The position numbers were made by a program, and so were the translations under genes. Shown in pieces: positions 1-8,572 of a stretch of 64,000 nt of DNA; within the stretch, counting starts at the first letter, position 1, and every line of letters starts with the position of its first letter. This DNA comes from an uncultured Dehalococcoidia bacterium. Its GTDB lineage: Bacteria > Chloroflexota > Dehalococcoidia > Lucifugimonadales > UBA3495. The DNA lies in contig OY282565.1 of NCBI GenBank assembly GCA_958296445.1, forward strand, positions 1,405,936 to 1,469,935, in the 5' to 3' direction. The notes under the pieces are model-generated. The model had not been told where the DNA came from. It saw nothing but the letters and a program-made list of their open reading frames with translations, and searched no databases.

Positions 1-45
1 CATCAGGTCGGCTACGGAGGCGCCTACGAAAACTCCGATACGCAT
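1..45 (-). CDS. 5' end of a probable LLM-class flavin/F420 oxidoreductase (partial)
   Basis: Only the first 15 codons are in the window, read leftward from an ATG at 45, with an AAGGAAACG-type ribosome site just upstream. The peptide MRIGVFVGASVADLM looks like the first beta strand of luciferase-like (LLM) F420- or FMN-dependent oxidoreductases, which often begin MRIGVF. This is too little sequence to be sure; any protein with such an N-terminal strand is possible. Confidence 0.4.
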   Translation of the reverse strand, partial: MRIGVFVGASVADLM

Positions 46-83
46 TTTCGTTTCCTTTGGGGGGATTTTTTACGGGGGTTTTT

Positions 84-173
84 AACGCAGAGGGCGCAGA
101 GGGGGCGCAGAGGGAGCGGAGATTTTTTTGGTGGTTGCGGATTCTCTGCGTTCTCTGCGCGTTCTCTGCGTTG
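84..173. repeat. CGCAGAG repeat with inverted arms
   Basis: Runs of AACGCAGAG/GGCGCAGAG on the left are answered by TCTCTGCGTT runs on the right, so the transcript of either strand could fold into a long hairpin. A related copy lies at 671-709. It sits between two minus-strand genes and looks like a dispersed intergenic element. Confidence 0.75.
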
Positions 174-192
174 GAAACTTGGGTTGGCAGGA

Positions 193-600
193 TTACAGGT
201 TCATTGCTTCTAGGCCGATGCGGGACAGGTCTTCGTCGGCTTGGCCGCTGGGGTAGCCGCCTACGCCGATGCCGCCTAGGATTACGCCGTCCTTGATGAT
301 TACTAGGCCGCCTTGGCCGTGGGTTAGGTTGGGGTCGCCCTGCTCGCTGATGCTGCGGCCCTGGCTGTGGAGGCGGCGGGCGTTTTCGCCGGAGTCTAGG
401 CCCATCATTGCCGAGGTGTAGGCTTTGCGGGTGGCGTGGCGGCGGCTGAATATGCGGAGGTTGTCCATGGTCTGGTAGGCCAGCAGGTTGCCGGCGCTGT
501 CTACGATAGCCATTGCCACGGGCTCATCGGGTTTTTGGGTCGCCGCGGTTATCATCGCGGCCATTGCGGCCTGAACTTGCGCCATAGTGGGGGCGGACAT
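193..600 (-). CDS. GlcG/HbpS family protein
   Basis: This 135-residue protein matches the compact GlcG/HbpS fold: an N-terminal helix, then AIVDSAGNLLAYQTMD, a basic helix (RRHATRKAYTSAM) and a C-terminal part with GGLVIIKDGVILGGIGVGG. Family members bind haem or act as cobalamin- or glycolate-linked accessory proteins, but many are uncharacterised. No signal peptide is visible, so it is probably cytoplasmic. An AGGAG site precedes the ATG at 600. The exact role is unknown. Confidence 0.82.
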   Translation of the reverse strand: MSAPTMAQVQAAMAAMITAATQKPDEPVAMAIVDSAGNLLAYQTMDNLRIFSRRHATRKAYTSAMMGLDSGENARRLHSQGRSISEQGDPNLTHGQGGLVIIKDGVILGGIGVGGYPSGQADEDLSRIGLEAMNL

Positions 601-670
601 ATTGTCTCCTCTTGGTTGTATTGGGTGGCAGGGGGATTATACATTGATTGGGGGCGATTGGCGGGTTTTC

Positions 671-709
671 AACGCAGAGGGCGCAGAGGTTGCGCAGAGG
701 GCGCAGAGA
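671..709. repeat. CGCAGAG repeat, second copy
   Basis: Four tandem variants of GGCGCAGAG in the intergenic gap before the amidohydrolase, of the same family as 84-173 but without the inverted half. Confidence 0.7.
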
Positions 710-800
710 TTGGGTCGGGATTAGGTTGACGGCTCCGAATTTTTGCGCTCTTGGCGTTATAGAATAGGGATAAGTAGGCTGTCTTAAGAGGAGATGAGGG

Positions 801-1805
801 ATGACTATGCTGGATTCTTGGCTGGCTTTGACTGAGGAGGAGGCGATTGAGCCGGATATGCCGATTCTTGACCCGCATCATCACTTTTGGGAGCGGGCCG
901 GGGACGTCTATCTGCTGGAGCAACTGCTGGCGGATACGGGCTCGGGGCATCGGGTGAATCAGACGGTTTTTGTGGAGTGCCGCTCGATGTACCGGGTAGA
1001 GGGGCCGCCGGAGATGCGGCCGGTGGGGGAGGTGGAGTTTGTGGAGGGTATCGCGGCGGCCAATGCGGCGGCGGGGGGCGCGACCGGGGTGGCCGCCGGA
1101 ATCGTGGGCCACGCCGACTTGATGCTGGGCGACGCCGTTGCGCCGGTGCTGGAGGCTCTGGCCGAGGCGGGCAAGGGCCGGTTTAGGGGGATACGCTGCA
1201 CGGCGGCTTGGGACGCCAGCCCGGAGATTACTACGGCTCGGGCCAATTCCGCCGGTATGCTGGCGGACGCCGGTTTTCGTCGGGGGCTGGCCTGCCTGGA
1301 GCGGATGGGGCTGGCTTTCGACGCCATTGTTTACCATCCGCAGTTGGCGGAGGTGGCGGATGTGGCGCGGGCTTTCCCGGGGCTTACTATCATACTGAAC
1401 CATGTGGGGCGCCCTTTGGGCATCGGGCCTTATGCCGGGCGGCGCGAGGAGCTGATGCCGGAGTGGAGGCGGGGGATGGACGCGGTGGCGGAATGCCCTA
1501 ATGTGGTGGTCAAGGTGGGCGGGCTGGGCAATCCTATCAGCGGCTTTGACTGGCACCAGCGGCCTTTTCCGCCGGGTTCGCGGGAGGTTGCGGCGGCGGG
1601 GGCGCCCTATTATCTGTACTGTATCGAAAGGTTCGGGGCGAACCGCTGTATGTTCGAGAGCAACTTTCCGGTTGATAGGCAGTCGTATTCCTATACGGTC
1701 TGCTGGAACGCTTTCAAGCGGTTGGCCCGCGACTTTTCGGCGACGGAGCAGGCCGACCTGTTCCATAACACGGCGGCGCGGGCTTACGGGCTGCCGGAGG
1801 TGTAG
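801..1805 (+). CDS. Amidohydrolase-2 family metal-dependent hydrolase
   Basis: A 334-residue TIM-barrel hydrolase of the PF04909 type, related to 2-pyrone-4,6-dicarboxylate lactonase and 4-sulfomuconolactone hydrolase. Visible motifs are ILDPHHHFW near residue 24 (first metal or active-site strand), FRGIRCTAAWD, LNHVGRP (conserved His) and the late MFESNFPVD segment that carries the acidic residue of the family. The start has an AGAGGAGATGAGGG ribosome site. A TAGAAT -10-like box lies at 761-766. The substrate cannot be read from sequence; lactone hydrolysis in aromatic or sugar-acid breakdown is the family precedent. Confidence 0.85.
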   Translation: MTMLDSWLALTEEEAIEPDMPILDPHHHFWERAGDVYLLEQLLADTGSGHRVNQTVFVECRSMYRVEGPPEMRPVGEVEFVEGIAAANAAAGGATGVAAGIVGHADLMLGDAVAPVLEALAEAGKGRFRGIRCTAAWDASPEITTARANSAGMLADAGFRRGLACLERMGLAFDAIVYHPQLAEVADVARAFPGLTIILNHVGRPLGIGPYAGRREELMPEWRRGMDAVAECPNVVVKVGGLGNPISGFDWHQRPFPPGSREVAAAGAPYYLYCIERFGANRCMFESNFPVDRQSYSYTVCWNAFKRLARDFSATEQADLFHNTAARAYGLPEV

Positions 1806-1872
1806 GGGGCTGTGGGGGGGGACGGGTTCGGGCGCAAGCCGTTGTTGCACGTTTAGGGGGAAGGCAAGGAGG

Positions 1873-1947
1873 TGGTGGCAACGACTGGGCTCGAACCAGT
1901 GACCTAGCGCTTATGAAGCGCCCGCTCTGCCGCTGAGCTACGTTGCC
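1873..1947 (-). tRNA. tRNA-Met (anticodon CAT)
   Basis: Read on the minus strand: acceptor GGCAACG pairs CGTTGCC, D-stem GCTC/GAGC, anticodon arm GGCGC-TTCATAA-GCGCT giving CAT, T-arm ACTGG-TTCGAGC-CCAGT, discriminator A and an encoded CCA. The three bases before the 5' end (GGT) could extend the acceptor helix into the ACC of the 3' end. CAT could also be a tRNA-Ile2 that is modified to lysidine; sequence alone does not decide. Confidence 0.93.
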
Positions 1948-2048
1948 ACCGAGGGGCCATCCGGCCAGCCGCCAGGATGTAACCCGGTAGATCAATGGTA
2001 TCTGCGATGGGCGGTTGCTGTCAATTGCCCGTTGGGGGCGGCGGGGGC

Positions 2049-2054
2049 TAAAAT
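2049..2054 (+). promoter_or_regulatory. -10 box, possible leaderless start
   Basis: TAAAAT ends only 8 nt before the ATG at 2063, and there is no Shine-Dalgarno sequence, so transcription may begin at or next to the start codon. Confidence 0.4.
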
Positions 2055-2062
2055 AGGCATTG

Positions 2063-2425
2063 ATGTTTGATTCAGGCCGTGATTCCCGGGAAGTGCTGGA
2101 ATGGGCCGCCGCGCGATTGCGGGAGGCGGTGGCGGAGCTGGCGGTTGGGCTGCGCCCCTTTCCGCCGTTTTTGGGGATGGTTTCGGTGCAGGCCATCGAG
2201 CTGGAGCCGCCGCCGGATTCCGTGGCGGAGTGGGGGTGCGTGGTGGTGCTGCCGGACGGGGAAATCTGCGAGCTGGAGCTGGAGGTGATTCCCGGGCCGG
2301 CCGGGCCGGTTGATGTTGACCAGGTGGACAGGTACAAGCCGCTGGAGTTGTCGGCGGGGGACTATGTTCACTTTGCGGCGGCGGCGCTGCGGGCGATGGG
2401 GCGGGAGGTGGAGCGGCGGGGGTAG
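2063..2425 (+). CDS. Small hypothetical protein, 120 residues
   Basis: I do not recognise the family. The protein starts with a helix (EVLEWAAARLREAVAELAVGL), then a compact strand-rich region (WGCVVVLPDGEICELELEV) and a closing helix (DYVHFAAAALRAMGREVERRG). It has no signal or membrane segment. A TTG one codon earlier is also open, but the ATG at 2063 fits the nearby -10 box better. GC-rich third positions match its neighbours, which supports real coding. It converges on the minus-strand protease gene with a 12-nt gap. Confidence 0.6.
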   Translation: MFDSGRDSREVLEWAAARLREAVAELAVGLRPFPPFLGMVSVQAIELEPPPDSVAEWGCVVVLPDGEICELELEVIPGPAGPVDVDQVDRYKPLELSAGDYVHFAAAALRAMGREVERRG

Positions 2426-2437
2426 GGGGATTATTTC

Positions 2438-2794
2438 TTACGCTTTCCAAGCTGTGGTTGGGACAAGACGCTGTTCTAACGGGTCAACGGCTAAAAGGGC
2501 GGTTTCCAGCGCAACTACCCCCAAGAGGTTTGGTTCGTTCTCGCGTCCGAAGGTAACGGGCGTTATAAAAGTCTTGCCTTCGACGCGAATCAGTGTGTCG
2601 CATATTTCGTCGTTGATAATGCTTCCATCTGCCAGCCGGGCTGGTTCGCTTCTCTGGGGAGCGAGGCCCAAGCTCCTGAGCAGATTGCCTGGCACCGTTG
2701 TAAAGGTTGCGCCAGTATCCACCATTACTTCCACTGGGTGAAACTGCTCGCCGCGCATATCTCCTATTTCGATTGTCACGTAGGTTATTCCCAT
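2438..2794 (-). CDS. Retropepsin-like aspartic protease family protein (copy 1)
   Basis: A 118-residue single-domain protein with the clan AA signature VDTGATFTTVPGNLLRSLGL, then a flap-like strand pair and LLGVVALE, as in bacterial gag-like aspartyl proteases. One DTG motif means it would need to dimerise to act. The open frame reaches 2830, but the ATG at 2794 follows an AGAGGAAAC site and gives the same length as its neighbour. It is a tandem paralog of 2915-3271 and lies last in the rdgB-moaA-rnhA-moaC operon. Proteolytic activity is inferred, not shown. Confidence 0.8.
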   Translation of the reverse strand: MGITYVTIEIGDMRGEQFHPVEVMVDTGATFTTVPGNLLRSLGLAPQRSEPARLADGSIINDEICDTLIRVEGKTFITPVTFGRENEPNLLGVVALETALLAVDPLEQRLVPTTAWKA

Positions 2795-2914
2795 TTGAGT
2801 TTCCTCTCTTGGTCTACAGGTCAATTTCAAGCCGCACTCCCCGGGAACTACTGGACAGACCGCTGCTCTGCGGGCGGCAGGGGTAGGGCTGAAGTTGCGG
2901 GTTATGCGGCCTTT

Positions 2915-3271
2915 TCAGTATTGAATCACGCGAGTTGGGTGAAGCCGCTTCCTTACCGGGTCTACTACCAGCAAGGCGACTTCCAGTGCTACTACCCCCA
3001 ATAGATTTGGCTGACCTTCACCCGCGAATATCACTGGGGTTGTAATTTGCTGGCCTCCCAGACGAATCAGGGTTTCGCCAACCTGTACTGTCGCTATGCG
3101 TCCATCAGCCAGCTCAGACTCAAGAGTCCGCTGAACCGGCACACCCAGGCTCCGTAGCAAACTGCCGGAAATCTGAGAGAAAGTGGCGCCGGTATCAACC
3201 GTTACCGACACAGGAACAAACCTTTCCCCTTGGGGATCGCCAACCTGAATGGTTACTATTACTGCGCCCAT
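2915..3271 (-). CDS. Retropepsin-like aspartic protease family protein (copy 2)
   Basis: Also 118 residues, with VDTGATFSQISGSLLRSLGV, ELADG and LLGVVALEVALL in the same places as copy 1, so the two arose by duplication. The start at 3271 is set by a GGAGGAATAA site that overlaps the end of moaC, only 3 nt away, so the two are translated from one transcript. A role in processing some cell protein is possible; no target is indicated. Confidence 0.82.
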   Translation of the reverse strand: MGAVIVTIQVGDPQGERFVPVSVTVDTGATFSQISGSLLRSLGVPVQRTLESELADGRIATVQVGETLIRLGGQQITTPVIFAGEGQPNLLGVVALEVALLVVDPVRKRLHPTRVIQY

Positions 3272-3274
3272 TAT

Positions 3275-3778
3275 TTATTCCTCCGATTCGATGTTGATGT
3301 CGCCGCTGCGGCCGCCGCGCTTGCGGATTAGGCGGATGGCTTCGATGGTTATGGCGCGGTCTACGGCTTTGCACATATCGTACAGGGTTAGGGCGGCTAC
3401 GGATACGGCGGTTAGGGCTTCCATTTCTACGCCGGTGCGGGCGGAGGTGCTGGCGGTGGCGGTTATGCTGATGCGGCTGCGGGCTTCGTCCAGCGTTAGG
3501 TCGACGTCTACTTTGTCTAGGGGGAGGGGGTGGCATAGGGGGATGAGTTCGGCGGTTTTTTTGGCGCCCATTATGCCGGCTATCTGGGCTACGGTTAGGA
3601 CGTCGCCCTTTTTCATCAGCCCCTCGCGGATTAGGCGGGCGGTTTCGGGCTGGATGGATACGTAGCCGCGGGCTACGGCTTCGCGGCTGGTGATGTCTTT
3701 TGCGCCTACGTCCACCATTTGCGCCCGGCCTTGGTCGTCTAGGTGGGACAGGGATTGTTGCTCTGTCGGCGTTGTCAT
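3275..3778 (-). CDS. moaC: Cyclic pyranopterin monophosphate synthase
   Basis: MoaC turns the MoaA product (3',8-cyclo-7,8-dihydro-GTP) into cyclic pyranopterin monophosphate in molybdenum cofactor synthesis. The 167 residues hold the whole family core: [18 protein letters not shown], the [14 protein letters not shown] active-site segment, [23 protein letters not shown] and the C-terminal KRGGRSGD. Length is normal. It follows rnhA by 8 nt and shares the operon with moaA. Confidence 0.95.
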   Translation of the reverse strand: MTTPTEQQSLSHLDDQGRAQMVDVGAKDITSREAVARGYVSIQPETARLIREGLMKKGDVLTVAQIAGIMGAKKTAELIPLCHPLPLDKVDVDLTLDEARSRISITATASTSARTGVEMEALTAVSVAALTLYDMCKAVDRAITIEAIRLIRKRGGRSGDINIESEE

Positions 3779-3786
3779 AGCATCCC

Positions 3787-4305
3787 CTATAGCATCCTCG
3801 GGGGTTTCTCAAATCCTTCGTCGGGGGGCAGGTTATGGCCGTTGGCGGCAGCTACGGCGAGCTTGTCGGCGCGGACGTTGCCGGGGTTGCCGGCGTGGCC
3901 GCGCACCCACTTTAGTTCCGTGTCGTGGCGGGCCAGGGCCTTTAGCAGCCGTTCCCACAGGTCGGGGTTGACGGCCCGCTCGCGTTTGTTGCGCATCCAG
4001 CCGTTGGCCCGCCATTTGACGGCCCAGCCTTTTTCTATGGCGTCCACTACGTAGCGGGAGTCGCTGTATACGGTTACGCGGCAGCGTTCCTTTAGGGTTT
4101 CTAGGCCGACGATTACGGCTAGGATTTCCATGCGGTTGTTGGTGGTGCGGCGGAATCCGCCGGAAAGCTCCCTTTCGCGCCCGTTATGCTCCAGCACGGC
4201 GCCGTAGCCGCCGGGCCCGGGGTTGCCGAGGCAGGAGCCGTCGGTGTGGATGGTTACTTGCTTGCCGTTGGACGCGGCGTTTTTCTCCCCTGCTTTATCC
4301 GCCAA
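3787..4305 (-). CDS. rnhA: Ribonuclease HI
   Basis: RNase HI cuts RNA in RNA-DNA hybrids. The four acidic catalytic positions are visible: [23 protein letters not shown] and the late GNVRADKLA; the HAGN loop supplies the flexible His. The enzyme has a short N-terminal extension and a C-terminal tail (172 residues against about 155). It starts with TTG at 4305 inside the last codons of moaA (11-nt overlap), which implies translational coupling. Confidence 0.93.
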   Translation of the reverse strand: MADKAGEKNAASNGKQVTIHTDGSCLGNPGPGGYGAVLEHNGRERELSGGFRRTTNNRMEILAVIVGLETLKERCRVTVYSDSRYVVDAIEKGWAVKWRANGWMRNKRERAVNPDLWERLLKALARHDTELKWVRGHAGNPGNVRADKLAVAAANGHNLPPDEGFEKPPRML

Positions 4306-5335
4306 TCTGGTACATCTCGACTTTGGCGGGGCGGCGCATATCGGGGGTGTTGGCGGCGCGTTCCTCGGAGTAGCGGTCGGCGCGGCGGGTCCAGATTCTG
4401 GCTATCAGCGCCCGCATTTCGTCGTCGGTGGCTCCGGCGCGGATAGGGTCGCGGAGGGTGGTTCCGCGGGTGGCGAACAGGCAGGTGAAAATCTGGCCGT
4501 CGGTGGAGAGGCGGAGGCGGGTGCAGGCGCCGCAGAAGGGGCGGGTTACGGAGGCGATTACGCCGATTTCGCCGCTGCCGTCTTGGTAGCGGTAGCGCTC
4601 GGCCACTTCGCCGGAGTAGTTGCCGGGGATGGGTTCGAGGGGCATTTCGGCGTCTATGCGGGCGATGATTTCGTCGGCGGATACTACTTCGTCCAGCTTC
4701 CAGCCGTTGCGGTTGCCTACGTCCATATATTCGATGAAGCGGACTATGTGGCCGGTGCCTTGAAAGTGGCGGGCTAGGTCTACGATGGCGCGTCCGTCGT
4801 TCCAGTTGGCGCCGCGCTGGACTACGGCGTTTATCTTGATGGGGGAGAGGCCGACGTCGGCGGCCCGCTGGATGGCGTGCAGCACGCGGCGGGCGCCGAA
4901 GCCGCGGCCGTTCATCTGCTTGAAAATGTCGTCGTCAACGCTGTCTAGGCTTACGGTTACGCGGTGCAGGCCGGCGTCTTTTAGTTGCTGGGCCTGCTGG
5001 GCGAGCAGGTAGCCGTTGGTGGTGAGGGTGACGTCGGCGATGTCGGGGATGGCGGCGATTTGGGTTATGAGTTGGGGCAGGTCGGTGCGTAGCAGGGGTT
5101 CGCCGCCGGTGATGCGGGCTTTGGTTACGCCGAACCCGGCGAACAGGCGGGTGAGCCGGGCGATTTCCTCGAAGGTCAGGATTTCCGCGCGGGGCAGGAA
5201 TTCGTAAGCCTCGCCGTAGATTTCGGCGGGCATACAGTAGGGGCAGCGGAAATTGCAGCGGTCGGTGACCGAGATGCGTAAATCCCGCATTGGGCGGTTG
5301 AGCGTGTCGGTTAGGTTCGTTAGGTTTAAGGACAT
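4295..5335 (-). CDS. moaA: GTP 3',8-cyclase
   Basis: A radical SAM enzyme for the first step of molybdenum cofactor synthesis. The radical SAM cluster motif CNFRCPYC uses C27, C31 and C34. ITGGEPLL is the SAM-binding GGEP. The second cluster lies in CGACTRLRL...CLF, and the protein ends in the conserved Gly-Gly (YQIGG) needed for activity. Length 346 is typical. It lies 6 nt after rdgB and upstream of rnhA and moaC. Confidence 0.96.
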   Translation of the reverse strand: MSLNLTNLTDTLNRPMRDLRISVTDRCNFRCPYCMPAEIYGEAYEFLPRAEILTFEEIARLTRLFAGFGVTKARITGGEPLLRTDLPQLITQIAAIPDIADVTLTTNGYLLAQQAQQLKDAGLHRVTVSLDSVDDDIFKQMNGRGFGARRVLHAIQRAADVGLSPIKINAVVQRGANWNDGRAIVDLARHFQGTGHIVRFIEYMDVGNRNGWKLDEVVSADEIIARIDAEMPLEPIPGNYSGEVAERYRYQDGSGEIGVIASVTRPFCGACTRLRLSTDGQIFTCLFATRGTTLRDPIRAGATDDEMRALIARIWTRRADRYSEERAANTPDMRRPAKVEMYQIGG

Positions 5336-5341
5336 ATTTGT

Positions 5342-6088
5342 TTACCCCGGGTTTTTCAAGGCAGAGGCCGCGGCGGTTTGGTCTAGGGCGCGGAGTTTGG
5401 CTAGGGCGCGGGCGGCGGCGTTGCCCCGGTGGCTGATGCGGTTTTTTTGGTCTAGGGATAGCTGGGCTATGGTTGCGCCGTAGGATGGGAGGAAAAACAC
5501 CGGGTCGTAGCCGAAGCCGTCGTTGCCTTGTGGGGCGTATTGTATCATTCCCGCTACTGCGCCAACTACTGATATTAGGAGTTTCGGGACGCCCCCCCTT
5601 GTATTCCCCCCCGGAGGGGGGGAAGTTGTTTGACTGGTATTCTCCCCCGGAGGTTGGGGGGGTGCCTGATTGGCGTCGGTGGGTTGGGCGATGTTGATTA
5701 CGCAGCGGAAGCGGGCGGTGCGTTTGGGCCAGGGGACGTCATCGAGGTTTCGTAGCAGCAGGGCTAGGCGGTCGGCGTCGGAGCGGCAGGCGTTGGGGGC
5801 GTCCGGGGGTGGGCCGTAGCGGGCCGAATGGACGCCGGGTTGGCCGTTGAGGGCGTCTACCTCTAGGCCGGAATCGTCGGCCAGGGTTAGCATTCCGCTT
5901 ATGGCGGCGTATTCGGATGCCTTTAGCCAGGCGTTTTCGGCGAAGGTGGCGCCGGTTTCCTCGACTTCGTGTTTTATGCCTGCGTCGGCTAGGGAGAGCA
6001 GGCGGAAGGGGGCGTTGCGCAGCAGCCCGGCGTATTCCCGTAGCTTGCCCGGGTTTCCGGTGGCGATTAGCAGGGTGGGTGGTGGCAT
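5342..6088 (-). CDS. rdgB: XTP/dITP diphosphatase with an in-frame insertion
   Basis: Hydrolyses non-canonical purine triphosphates (XTP, dITP) so they do not enter DNA or RNA. It has the family start TGNPGKLRE, FAENAWLKA, ADDSGLEVDAL, GNDGFGYDPVF and a terminal RISHRG. At 248 residues it is about 45 longer than usual: residues about 135-170 form a Pro/Gly/Thr/Gln-rich loop whose DNA (about 5578-5690) is two palindromic CCCCCGGAGG-type repeats. The loop replaces a surface turn, so the enzyme may still work. First gene of the moa operon. Confidence 0.93.
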   Translation of the reverse strand: MPPPTLLIATGNPGKLREYAGLLRNAPFRLLSLADAGIKHEVEETGATFAENAWLKASEYAAISGMLTLADDSGLEVDALNGQPGVHSARYGPPPDAPNACRSDADRLALLLRNLDDVPWPKRTARFRCVINIAQPTDANQAPPQPPGENTSQTTSPPPGGNTRGGVPKLLISVVGAVAGMIQYAPQGNDGFGYDPVFFLPSYGATIAQLSLDQKNRISHRGNAAARALAKLRALDQTAAASALKNPG

Positions 6089-6164
6089 ATTGGCCTGCGT
6101 TGTTTTTTGGATGTGGGGATTTTTTGCTTTGCTGGCTGGGGTTTCGTGATTGGCGGGCGGGGGT

Positions 6165-6915
6165 TGCTGGATTCCCGCTTTCGCGGGAATGACGGTGCTG
6201 GCCGGGATGACGGGTTTGGCCGGGATGACAGGGTTGGCCGGGATGACGGGGCCGGTTTGTCATCCTGAGCGAAACGAAGGGTCTCACTGCCCAAGGTGGG
6301 ATTCTTCGCTTTGCTCAGAATGACAGACTGGCGGGATGACGGGTTTGGCCGGGCTGGTGGCGTTTTCCTGGCGCGGGGGTTGCTGGATTCCCGCTTTCGC
6401 GGGAATGACGGTGCTGGCCGGGATGACGGTGTTGGTTGGGATGACGGGCTGGCCGGGATGACGGGGCCGGTTTGTCACCCTGAGCGGAGCGAAGGGTCTC
6501 ACTGCCCAAGGTGGGATCCTTCGCTTTGCTCAGAATGACAGACTGGCGGGATGACGGGTTTGGCCGGGCTGGTGGCGTTTTCTTGGCGCGGGGGTTGCTG
6601 GGTTCCCGCTTTCGCGGGAATGACGGGGTTGGCCGGGATGACGGTGTTGGTTGGGATGACGGGGCCGGTTTGTCACCCTGAGCGAAGCGAAGGGTCTCAC
6701 TGCCCAAGGTGGGATTCTTCGCTTTGCTCAGAATGACAGACTGGCGGGGCTCAGAATGACAGACTGGCGGGATGACGGGTTTGGCCGGGCTGGTGGCGTT
6801 TTCTTGGCGCGGGGGTTGCTGGGTTCCCGCTTTCGCGGGAATGACGGGGTTGGTTGGAATGACGGGATTGGCCGGGTAATGACGGGGTTGGCCGGGTAAT
6901 GACGGGGTTGTTGGT
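6165..6915. repeat. Tandem array of about 205-222 bp units made of two palindromic repeats
   Basis: This gene-free stretch between rdgB and the CoA-transferase holds four units. Each contains ATTCCCGCTTTCGCGGGAAT (6171, about 6390, 6604 and 6826). Three also carry a 68-bp palindrome bounded by TGTCA...TGACA (6258-6325, 6473-6540, 6671-6738), joined by GATGACGG spacers. A 23-bp piece (CTCAGAATGACAGACTGGCG...) is doubled at about 6728-6772. Open frames here are translations of the repeats, not genes. Confidence 0.88.
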
Positions 6916-6918
6916 TGG

Positions 6919-8220
6919 CTAGATTACTCCGCGTTGTGATAGGGCGGTTAGGTCGGGTTGGGTTAGGCCGAGCCAGGCGGCGTAGATTGGGGCGTTGTGC
7001 TGGCCTATGGTGGGGCCGGCGTGTTCTACGGCGCCGGGGGTGTCGCTGAATTTGGGGACTATGCCTAGCATCCGGGTGGGGCCTAGTTCGGGGTCGTCAA
7101 TTTCTATGATGTCCTCGCGGGCTAGGTAGTGGGGGTCTTGGACGATTTGGGCGGCGGTGTAGACCGGGCCTACTACGCCGCCGGCGGGGATTAGCTGGTC
7201 GAGGGTTTCTTGGAGGGTGCGTTGCGACAGCCAGTCGTTTAGCTCGTCGTTGAGTTCCTGCCGGTTTTCTAGGCGGGCGGCGTTGTCGGCGAAGGCGGGG
7301 CGCTGGATGAGTTCGGGGCGGCCCATAGCGCGGGCCAGGCTCTCGAAGGTGCTTTGGGAGGTGGCCGACAGGCCCAGCCAGCGGCCTTGTCCGTCGCTGT
7401 CGCTGTCGTCGCCGTTGGGTGTCGGGCCGGTGCGGTAGAGGCTGCGGGGGGCGGCGTCGGGGAAGTCGTTGCCTACGCGCTCGCGGCTGATGCCGAGGAG
7501 GTCGAATATGGTTACGTGGGGTATGCAGAGGCGGAACAGCGGCTCGAACAGGGACAGATCCACTACCTGCCCCCGGCGCGGCGGGGGGGCGTCTTGCCCG
7601 GCGGCGTCCGGTACGGGGTTGGGGGCGGCGTCGCGGTGGTAGAGGGCCATCATTCCGGCCATCGCGCCGAATACGCCGGCCACTTCGTCGGCCAGGGGCA
7701 CCGGGGGGAGCACCGGCGGGGTGTCCTGGAATCCGGTCATTCCCACGTAGCCGCTCATGCATTCGGCGATGGTGCCGAAGCCGGGGCGGTCTTTGTAGGG
7801 GCCGGTCTGGCCGAAGCCGGAATAGCGGAGCATTATGAGGCCGGGGTTTGCTTGGAGCAGTTGGTCGGGCCCTAGGTTCCAGCGTTCCATCACGCCGGGG
7901 CGGAACCCTTCGATAAGGACGTCGGCGCGGGCGGCTAGGTCTTTCAGGATGGCTTGGCCCTCGGGGTGGCTCAAGTTTAGGGTGACGGATTTTTTGTTTC
8001 TGGAGTGAACTTTCCACCAGAGGGAGACGCCGTTGGCGAAAGGGCCCCAGTTGCGGAGGGGGTCGCCGGCGCCGGGGCGCTCGACTTTGACGACTTCGGC
8101 GCCGAAGTCGGCCAGCAGGCTGCTGGCGGTTCCGCCGGCGACAATCATAGATAAGTCGAGTACCCGCAGCCCGGTTAGCGGGCCTTTTCCTGTGGCGTGG
8201 TTGGCGTTGTCGGGTTCCAT
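6919..8220 (-). CDS. CaiB/BaiF family (class III) CoA-transferase
   Basis: Class III CoA-transferases move CoA between carboxylic acids. The 433 residues show the family N-terminus (GLRVLDLSMIVAGGTASSLL, FGAEVVKVE), NKKSVTLNL, ADVLIEGFRPGVMERW and RYSGFGQTGPYKDRPGFG. The catalytic aspartate is probably the D of PLADEVAG. The C-terminal part (GPVYTAAQIVQDPH) is also typical. The acid handled is not evident. A TGGTAAAAT extended -10 lies 39 nt upstream of the ATG. It is divergent from the nuo operon. Confidence 0.9.
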   Translation of the reverse strand: MEPDNANHATGKGPLTGLRVLDLSMIVAGGTASSLLADFGAEVVKVERPGAGDPLRNWGPFANGVSLWWKVHSRNKKSVTLNLSHPEGQAILKDLAARADVLIEGFRPGVMERWNLGPDQLLQANPGLIMLRYSGFGQTGPYKDRPGFGTIAECMSGYVGMTGFQDTPPVLPPVPLADEVAGVFGAMAGMMALYHRDAAPNPVPDAAGQDAPPPRRGQVVDLSLFEPLFRLCIPHVTIFDLLGISRERVGNDFPDAAPRSLYRTGPTPNGDDSDSDGQGRWLGLSATSQSTFESLARAMGRPELIQRPAFADNAARLENRQELNDELNDWLSQRTLQETLDQLIPAGGVVGPVYTAAQIVQDPHYLAREDIIEIDDPELGPTRMLGIVPKFSDTPGAVEHAGPTIGQHNAPIYAAWLGLTQPDLTALSQRGVI

Positions 8221-8258
8221 GCCTTGTTTGTCCTCTGCCGGGGTGGGATTTTGGGGTT

Positions 8259-8267
8259 ATTTTACCA
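8259..8267 (-). promoter_or_regulatory. Extended -10 for the CoA-transferase
   Basis: TGGTAAAAT on the minus strand (TGN followed by TAAAAT). The leader is about 30 nt. No good -35 is visible, as expected for extended -10 promoters. Confidence 0.5.
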
Positions 8268-8556
8268 TTTGGGAGGGGGGTTCCGGGGTTTTTGGGGTGA
8301 TTGGGGAATTTGTGTTTAGGGGGTGGGGGCGCACGGCCCCGGCGGTAAAGCCCGCGGTAGTGGCGATGGGCGTATCTGCGGGGGTGCGGGCGCACGTCAA
8401 CATTTGGCAGCGTTACCACCAGAGCAACCGGCGTATTTGCAGGGGTGCGGGCGCACGGCTGTGCGCCCCTACGGGGGGCGGGTGGGGTGGTTGGGGGGTG
8501 TTGTTGGGGGATGTGGGGAAATTTGCTGGATTGGGTGGGGTTGAGTGCTTGGTTTC

Positions 8557-8565
8557 TGATATAAT
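8557..8565 (+). promoter_or_regulatory. Extended -10 giving a probable leaderless nuoA transcript
   Basis: TGATATAAT (TGN plus a perfect TATAAT). The hexamer ends at 8565 and the nuoA ATG is at 8573, where a transcript would normally begin. There is no Shine-Dalgarno sequence between them. Confidence 0.6.
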
Positions 8566-8572
8566 CACGGCT

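Larger units (their letters stand above)
8221..8572. repeat. Divergent intergenic region with GGGCGCACGG repeats
   Basis: This stretch separates the CoA-transferase from nuoA. It carries two copies of a GCGTAT.TGC.GGGGTGCGGGCGCACG unit (about 8369-8397 and 8430-8458). The second runs into GGGCGCACGGCTGTGCGCCC (8449-8468), which folds on itself and recurs after prfB at 49285. No open frame here has coding character. Confidence 0.75.

Noticed and set aside
669..1850. Long minus-strand open frame of 393 codons
   Set aside because: It is antisense to the amidohydrolase, Pro/Arg/His-rich as expected from GC-rich antisense, and runs through an intergenic repeat and the following gap.
2060..2062. 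TTG start for the 120-residue protein
   Set aside because: The ATG directly after it is stronger and better spaced from the -10 box.
5739..6707. Several open frames rich in RHPGQ and SFPRKRES
   Set aside because: They are translations of the palindromic repeats.
6165..6915. Possible CRISPR array
   Set aside because: Units are 205-222 bp made of palindromes, without short unique spacers, and no cas gene is near.
8033..8572. N-terminal extension of nuoA
   Set aside because: Would add 180 repeat-coded residues to a well-conserved 128-residue protein; the extended -10 lies inside it.
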